Below, piece by piece: positions 31,753-35,065 of a DNA stretch of 35,065 bases; position 1 is the stretch's first letter, and each line of letters starts with the position of its first letter. The translations under genes were made by a program, and so were the position numbers. Origin of the DNA: an uncultured Paraprevotella sp. (GTDB lineage: Bacteria > Bacteroidota > Bacteroidia > Bacteroidales > Bacteroidaceae); the NCBI GenBank assembly GCA_910586505.1, contig CAJUGV010000014.1, positions 5,592 to 40,656 on the forward strand, in the 5' to 3' direction. The notes beneath the pieces are model-generated. The model searched no databases, was not told the origin of the DNA, and worked only from the letters and a program-made list of their open reading frames with translations.

Positions 31753-32310
31753 ATGAACATATTCAAATACATCTATGCTATGACCGTGGCGTTAGCCATA
31801 TCAGGTAGTACGGTACAGGCTCAGACAAAAATTGATAGTAACATGAAATCGGTAATCGTATATTTCACACACTCCGGCAATACCGAACTTGCCGCCAAGC
31901 AGGTTGCGGAAGTGACAGGTGCCAAAATGATTCGGCTTTTGCCTGAACAACCCTATTCATCGGAAGATGTCGATTGGGTAAACGAACAATCCCGCTGCAC
32001 GCAGGAGCACCTCAATCAATCGCTTCGGCCGTCTATCAAACCTGTCGATATCGACTTCGCAAAGGTGGATACCGTGTTCATCGGTTTTCCCATCTGGTGG
32101 CACGAAGAACCGGCAGTAATCCGTACTTTTCTCGACAATTACGGCGAACAATTGAAAGGCAAGGTGATATTCCCTTTCTGCACCTCCTACGAAAGCCCGA
32201 TGTCGGAAGCCGACGCCACATTGAAGAAAGGTTATCCTGATTTGAAAATCAGAAAAGGGCTTCGTCTGCCTGCTAAATCGGAAGAAATCAAAAAATGGAT
32301 AGAACAATGA
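31753..32310 (+). CDS. Exported flavodoxin
   Basis: The 185-residue protein has a Sec signal peptide (about 1-24, ending VQAQ) and a flavodoxin domain: the loop YFTHSGNTELAA, VFIGFPIWWHEEPAVIRTFL and VIFPFCTSYESPMS. It resembles the flavodoxin upstream of tatA more than its immediate neighbour (both have SYTGADLDW or PYSSEDVDW after the second strand). Met31 (31843) precedes the first strand (KSVIVYFTHSG) and could be an alternative cytoplasmic start. It follows the lipoprotein flavodoxin by 18 nt and overlaps the aldo/keto reductase by 4 nt (ATGA), so translation of the two is coupled. Confidence 0.88.
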   Translation: MNIFKYIYAMTVALAISGSTVQAQTKIDSNMKSVIVYFTHSGNTELAAKQVAEVTGAKMIRLLPEQPYSSEDVDWVNEQSRCTQEHLNQSLRPSIKPVDIDFAKVDTVFIGFPIWWHEEPAVIRTFLDNYGEQLKGKVIFPFCTSYESPMSEADATLKKGYPDLKIRKGLRLPAKSEEIKKWIEQ

Positions 32311-33143
32311 ATACAGTAACATTGAACAACGGCGTCGAAATGCCCCAGATGGGCTATGGCGTCTATCAGGTATCGCCCGCCGAGTGCGAGCGTTGTGTAA
32401 CGGATGCCCTCAGCGTGGGCTATCGTATGATTGATACGGCGCAAGCCTACCATAACGAGGAGGGCGTGGGCAATGCCGTGCGCAAAAGCGGCATCGGCCG
32501 CAAGGAAATTTTCCTTGTGTCGAAAGTATGGATTTCCAACTATGGCTACGAAAAGGCAAAGGCTTCCATCGACGAGAGCCTGCGTAAGTTGCAGACGGAC
32601 TATATCGACCTGATGCTCCTGCACCAGCCTTTCTGCGACCGCTATGGCGCGTACCGCGCACTGGAAGAGGCGTACAAGGAAGGAAAACTCCGCGCCATCG
32701 GCGTATCGAATTTCTATCCCGACCATTTCATCGACATCGCCAGCAACGTGGAAATCGTTCCGGCGGTCAATCAAGTGGAAACGCACGTCTTCGACCAGCA
32801 AATCGAGCCGCAGCAAATCATGGAAGAGTTCGGCACGCGCATCATGTCGTGGGGACCGCTTGCCGAGGGGCGCAACGGTTTCTTCACGAATCCGATGCTT
32901 GCAGAAATCGGCAGCAAGTACGGCAAAAGCGTGGCGCAGGTCGCCCTGCGTTGGCTCATCCAGCACGGCGTCATCATCCCCAAATCGACCCACATAGAGC
33001 GGATGCAGCAGAATATCGACATATTCGATTTCGCACTCTCCGACGAGGATATGACCGCCATCGCCACTCTTGATACGGGTAAAAGCCTTTTCTTCGACCA
33101 CCACGATGCGGAAACCGCCCGCATGTTCATGGGTTGGAGGTAG
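32307..33143 (+). CDS. Aldo/keto reductase (2,5-diketogluconate reductase-like)
   Basis: The 278-residue protein starts at the ATG at 32307, within the ATGA overlap. An ATG 12 nt earlier is less likely. It is a compact cytoplasmic aldo/keto reductase with the tetrad Asp43, Tyr48, Lys73 and His106. GVSNFYPDHF, VNQVETHVFDQQ and the nucleotide loop IPKSTHIERMQQNIDIFDF are typical of the AKR5/DkgA group. NADPH-dependent reduction of small carbonyls is expected, and the substrate is unknown. Being coupled to two flavodoxins that carry export signals is odd for a cytoplasmic enzyme and repeats the pairing seen in the other operons. Confidence 0.93.
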   Translation: MNTVTLNNGVEMPQMGYGVYQVSPAECERCVTDALSVGYRMIDTAQAYHNEEGVGNAVRKSGIGRKEIFLVSKVWISNYGYEKAKASIDESLRKLQTDYIDLMLLHQPFCDRYGAYRALEEAYKEGKLRAIGVSNFYPDHFIDIASNVEIVPAVNQVETHVFDQQIEPQQIMEEFGTRIMSWGPLAEGRNGFFTNPMLAEIGSKYGKSVAQVALRWLIQHGVIIPKSTHIERMQQNIDIFDFALSDEDMTAIATLDTGKSLFFDHHDAETARMFMGWR

Positions 33144-33187
33144 AGAAAAAATAAACCTCTATTGACGGACACCGCGTAGAAAAATCC

Positions 33188-33221
33188 GATCAACCGGCAA
33201 ATCATGGTTTACCGGTTGATC
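33188..33221 (+). terminator. Intrinsic terminator after the aldo/keto reductase operon
   Basis: The arms GATCAACCGGCAAA (33188-33201) and TTTACCGGTTGATC (33208-33221) pair over 14 positions with one GU. They are followed by TTTGCTATTTG. It lies 45 nt after the reductase stop. Confidence 0.75.
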
Positions 33222-33513
33222 TTTGCTATTTGTATATACTCCGAATACCGAAGCAGAATTATAATAATAAAGAATAGACAAAATCGAGAGTTATAAGGTT
33301 TATAGAGATTGTTAGCTATTGAAATTGTGGTAGAAAAATTAGCAGATAAATAAAAAATATTACCTTGGCGATACAAAAGGAGAGAGTTACTATAAGTATA
33401 TTCAAGGTCTTATTTTACTAATGGAAAGACATTGGAATGAAATTGTAACTATCTGATTGCAATAATCTCCAATAAAAAGTATTATTTGCCACAAACGATA
33501 AACGGTATTTTTA

Positions 33514-33521
33514 TAAATTTG
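33514..33521 (+). promoter_or_regulatory. -7-like box at the Crp/Fnr gene start
   Basis: TAAATTTG matches TAnnTTTG exactly but ends only 4 nt before the ATG at 33526. A TTTG at 33485-33488 is 25 nt upstream, longer than usual. If used, the transcript would be almost leaderless. Confidence 0.35.
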
Positions 33522-33525
33522 CATT

Positions 33526-34059
33526 ATGATAGAAAACAGCCATTTAAATCATATTGAATCACAGATAAAATCCGAATACTTGTCCATTCCTTCCAAAACA
33601 ATTCTTTTGGAGGAAGGAAAAGTTGCAGAAAAACTCTATCTGATCCGTAAAGGTTGTCTGCGGCTGTTTTTCTATAATGAAGGGAAAGATATTGCTTTTC
33701 AATTCTTTTTCGAAGGGGATTTTGTCGCCTCATTCGATAGCCTATATAAACGCACGCCGAGTCTTTTCTATTTGGAGAGTATCGAACCAACTGAACTCAC
33801 AGCTATAAGAAGAGAGGATTTTTACAACCTAATCAACAATAATTTGTCGTTTAGACAGTTGTATGAAGAAAAACTCATAGACCGTTTTCATGCTTACCAA
33901 CAACTGTTCTTGTCAAGAATAAAAAACACACCGCAACAGCGATATGAAGAATTGCTGAAAGAGTATCCCAACATAATACAGCGTGTTCCGCAACATTATA
34001 TAGCGTCTTATCTTGGCATAACTCCCGTTTCTTTATCACGCATAAGAAACCGTCATTAA
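33526..34059 (+). CDS. Crp/Fnr-family transcriptional regulator
   Basis: The 177-residue protein has the cyclic-nucleotide-binding-type beta barrel (about 20-110; ILLEEGKVAEKLYLIRKGCL, FQFFFEGDFVASFDSLY) and a short C-terminal HTH (about 140-177; ERL-like helix QRYEELLKEYP, then HYIASYLGITPVSLSRIRN). This is the compact Bacteroidetes form of the family, in which the classical cAMP-binding residues are usually absent. No Cys cluster for an Fe-S centre is seen, so it is not a true FNR. Its targets are unknown. The adjacent membrane gene, 80 nt downstream, is a common type of neighbour. GC content is low compared with the redox block. Confidence 0.9.
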   Translation: MIENSHLNHIESQIKSEYLSIPSKTILLEEGKVAEKLYLIRKGCLRLFFYNEGKDIAFQFFFEGDFVASFDSLYKRTPSLFYLESIEPTELTAIRREDFYNLINNNLSFRQLYEEKLIDRFHAYQQLFLSRIKNTPQQRYEELLKEYPNIIQRVPQHYIASYLGITPVSLSRIRNRH

Positions 34060-34139
34060 CTTCATTTCTTTACAATTGTTATCGTTCTGATTCTACTTGA
34101 ATACCGAATTTTGCACCGTAAATATGAAAACGGTAAGCA

Positions 34140-34559
34140 ATGAAGAAGATTTTTGTAATAGACTGAATTTTGGTTTTTGTGTTTGTTTTATCAGCATTTC
34201 CCGGAATAGGATTGCATATTGCCGGACATGGCAACAGCCACGAAGTATGGCATAATTGGGCTGTATTTCATGTTTTGACCAACTTTTTATTTTTTGTGGC
34301 AGCAATATTCCATATAACAACACATTGGGGATGGTATAAAGGAATAATAAAAAATGGGCTTGGCAGAAAAAGTAAAATTACAGTAGTGCTTTCGGTTGTG
34401 TTCTTACTTGTATCTGTTACCGGAATTATCTTATTGGGAGTAAACGGGGCTAATTCCGACATAGGATTATTGCACTATGAAATAGGGATTGCCACAATAA
34501 TTCTATGTGTCGGACATATATTGAAACGAATCCATTTATTGCGCAAATCGCTAAAATAA
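34140..34559 (+). pseudogene. DUF4405-like membrane protein gene with a stop at codon 9
   Basis: A frame beginning ATG at 34140 (MKKIFVID) meets TGA at 34164-34166. It then continues without interruption for 131 codons (ILVFVFVLSAFPGIG onward). The continuation has three hydrophobic segments, conserved His residues (HEVWHNWAVFHVLTN, IFHITTHWGW, HYEIGIATIILCVGHILKRI) and the layout of DUF4405/cytochrome b-like membrane proteins. A Trp codon (TGG) changed to TGA would explain it exactly. Translation could restart at TTG 34170, losing part of the first segment. The His pairs suggest haem binding, but that is inference. It lies downstream of the Crp/Fnr gene. Confidence 0.65.
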
Positions 34560-34781
34560 GCAATCATATAATGAATAAATATGAGAAAATAAATTGGAGC
34601 AGCAAGTATTCCGATAATTATCGCCTGTGTGGTAACCGATTATTGAAAATCTATTTATATCTTTGTATCGGGAAAAGTGTTCTTTTGACTTAATGCGAAA
34701 TATGGTGGATATGTGTAGTTCGCTCGTTTCTAAATCGTTACCCATTCAAGAGAATAGAAACTCTAATTAGCTGTATCTCAA
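34560..34781. other. AT-rich region between DUF4405-like gene and truncated integrase
   Basis: About 220 nt with no credible gene. A short frame reading AASIPIIIACVVTDY, interrupted by stops, may be debris of a small membrane protein. An 8-bp inverted repeat CATTCAAG (34743-34750) and CTTGAATG (34795-34802) straddles the integrase breakpoint. Confidence 0.4.
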
Positions 34782-35065
34782 TCAGAAAAGAGAGCTTGAA
34801 TGTCTTGCCACATGAAATGTCAAGTTCTTTTTAATACCACATACATCTGCTATTTCTTTCAAATACGCATTAAGTTTCTGATTGCTGATAATAGGAAGTA
34901 CCTTTCCGTTCGGCAATTTACCTTTGTACTTTTCCAATATCATTTTAGGAATATCCAGCAAAGGAACATTCACATCTGTATTTGTTTTTTGGCGTTTGGT
35001 TATTATCCACAAATTACCGTCAAAGGACTTGCGGATATTATCTTCCTTTAAGTTTGCAACATCCA
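34782..35065 (-). pseudogene. Tyrosine recombinase/integrase fragment, truncated after HxxRH
   Basis: The minus-strand frame enters from outside the window and ends at TGA 34782. It shows the catalytic domain of a Bacteroidales tyrosine recombinase: DVANLKEDNIR, KRQKTNTDVNVPLLDIP, NQKLNAYLKEIADVCGI and the H-x-x-R-H box as TFHVARH. Normally about 60 more residues follow, including the LGH segment and the nucleophilic Tyr. Here the reading changes after ARH to SSSLF and stops. The enzyme cannot be active without the Tyr, so it is a broken integrase unless the missing part was displaced elsewhere. Its N-terminal part, including the first catalytic Arg, lies beyond the window. Confidence 0.8.

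Larger units (their letters stand above)
33144..33525. other. AT-rich intergenic region with terminator
   Basis: About 380 nt. The first 80 nt hold the reductase operon's terminator. The GC content then drops sharply, marking a composition boundary near 33.23 kb. A 40-codon stretch (33340-33460) with protein-like residues lacks a start and is not convincing. A -7-like box lies at its end. Confidence 0.5.

Noticed and set aside
33340..33460. Protein-like stretch ending MERHWNEIVTI before the Crp/Fnr gene
   Set aside because: It is preceded by an in-frame TAG with no start and is only about 40 codons in AT-rich DNA. It may be gene debris but cannot be supported.
34571..34720. Possible small protein after the DUF4405-like gene (AASIPIIIACVVTDY in one frame)
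   Set aside because: Stops interrupt it in every frame, and no homologous family is recognised.
1..35065. tRNA, rRNA, CRISPR arrays and insertion sequences
   Set aside because: I looked for tRNA-like cloverleaf segments, regularly spaced repeats and transposase genes and saw none.

Overview
The window looks like a Bacteroidales genome (Bacteroides, Phocaeicola or Parabacteroides type). The evidence is a RteA/RteB-type regulator pair, a DUF3408 conjugative-transposon protein, a TonB-dependent receptor, TAnnTTTG promoter boxes and Bacteroides-style small helix-turn-helix proteins. It is a mosaic of accessory DNA. The AT-rich left end (1-6.6 kb) and right end (33.2-35.1 kb) flank a more GC-rich centre, which suggests several separate acquisitions.

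Left block (1-6501, all minus strand): a tightly packed six-gene candidate defence operon. In order of transcription it holds an XRE regulator, a type I-like DNA methyltransferase carrying its own N-terminal PD-(D/E)XK nuclease domain, an HsdS specificity subunit, a TIR-domain protein, a DGQHR/ParB-like protein fused through a coiled coil to a nucleoside-deoxyribosyltransferase/TIR-like domain, and a GIY-YIG protein that runs off the window. No separate HsdR is present in the window. The combination suggests sequence-specific modification coupled to NAD- or nucleotide-consuming effectors.

6.6-10.8 kb: remnants of an integrative conjugative element. There are two decayed genes (one with an in-frame stop, one with a homopolymer frameshift), two small HTH proteins of the excision-accessory type, a sigma-like protein, a small unknown protein and one DUF3408 protein. 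A 0.77 kb non-coding segment follows, rich in dyad symmetry. No mobilisation or tra genes are visible.

10.8-23.75 kb (minus): a 12-gene run with gaps of at most 21 nt or overlaps. It starts with a Tat-exported EFR1-type flavodoxin/ferredoxin, then a NapH/NapG-like polyferredoxin with an internal twin-arginine motif, a Tat-exported aldo/keto reductase-ferredoxin, DUF1893, a TonB receptor, a DUF362 lipoprotein, an ECF S component, an exported flavodoxin, TatA and TatC. It ends with RteA and RteB. The conjugation regulators thus lie at the end of a redox and Tat export operon, overlapping tatC by 23 nt.

23.9-33.2 kb: satellite operons of the same theme. These are exported flavodoxins, aldo/keto reductases, an SDR, a DHFR/RibD-like reductase, two AraC regulators and an acetyltransferase. 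Four promoters (for the EFR1, 25.5 kb flavodoxin, 30.8 kb reductase and 31.1 kb flavodoxin operons) share one architecture. Each has a -7 box TAnnTTTG with a CGG (or CAG) core exactly 35 bp upstream and a second core 21 bp further. This points to an AraC-type regulon joining all the redox operons and, by operon continuity, rteAB.

33.2-35.1 kb: a Crp/Fnr regulator, a DUF4405-like membrane gene broken by a stop at codon 9, and a tyrosine recombinase cut off just after its HxxRH motif.
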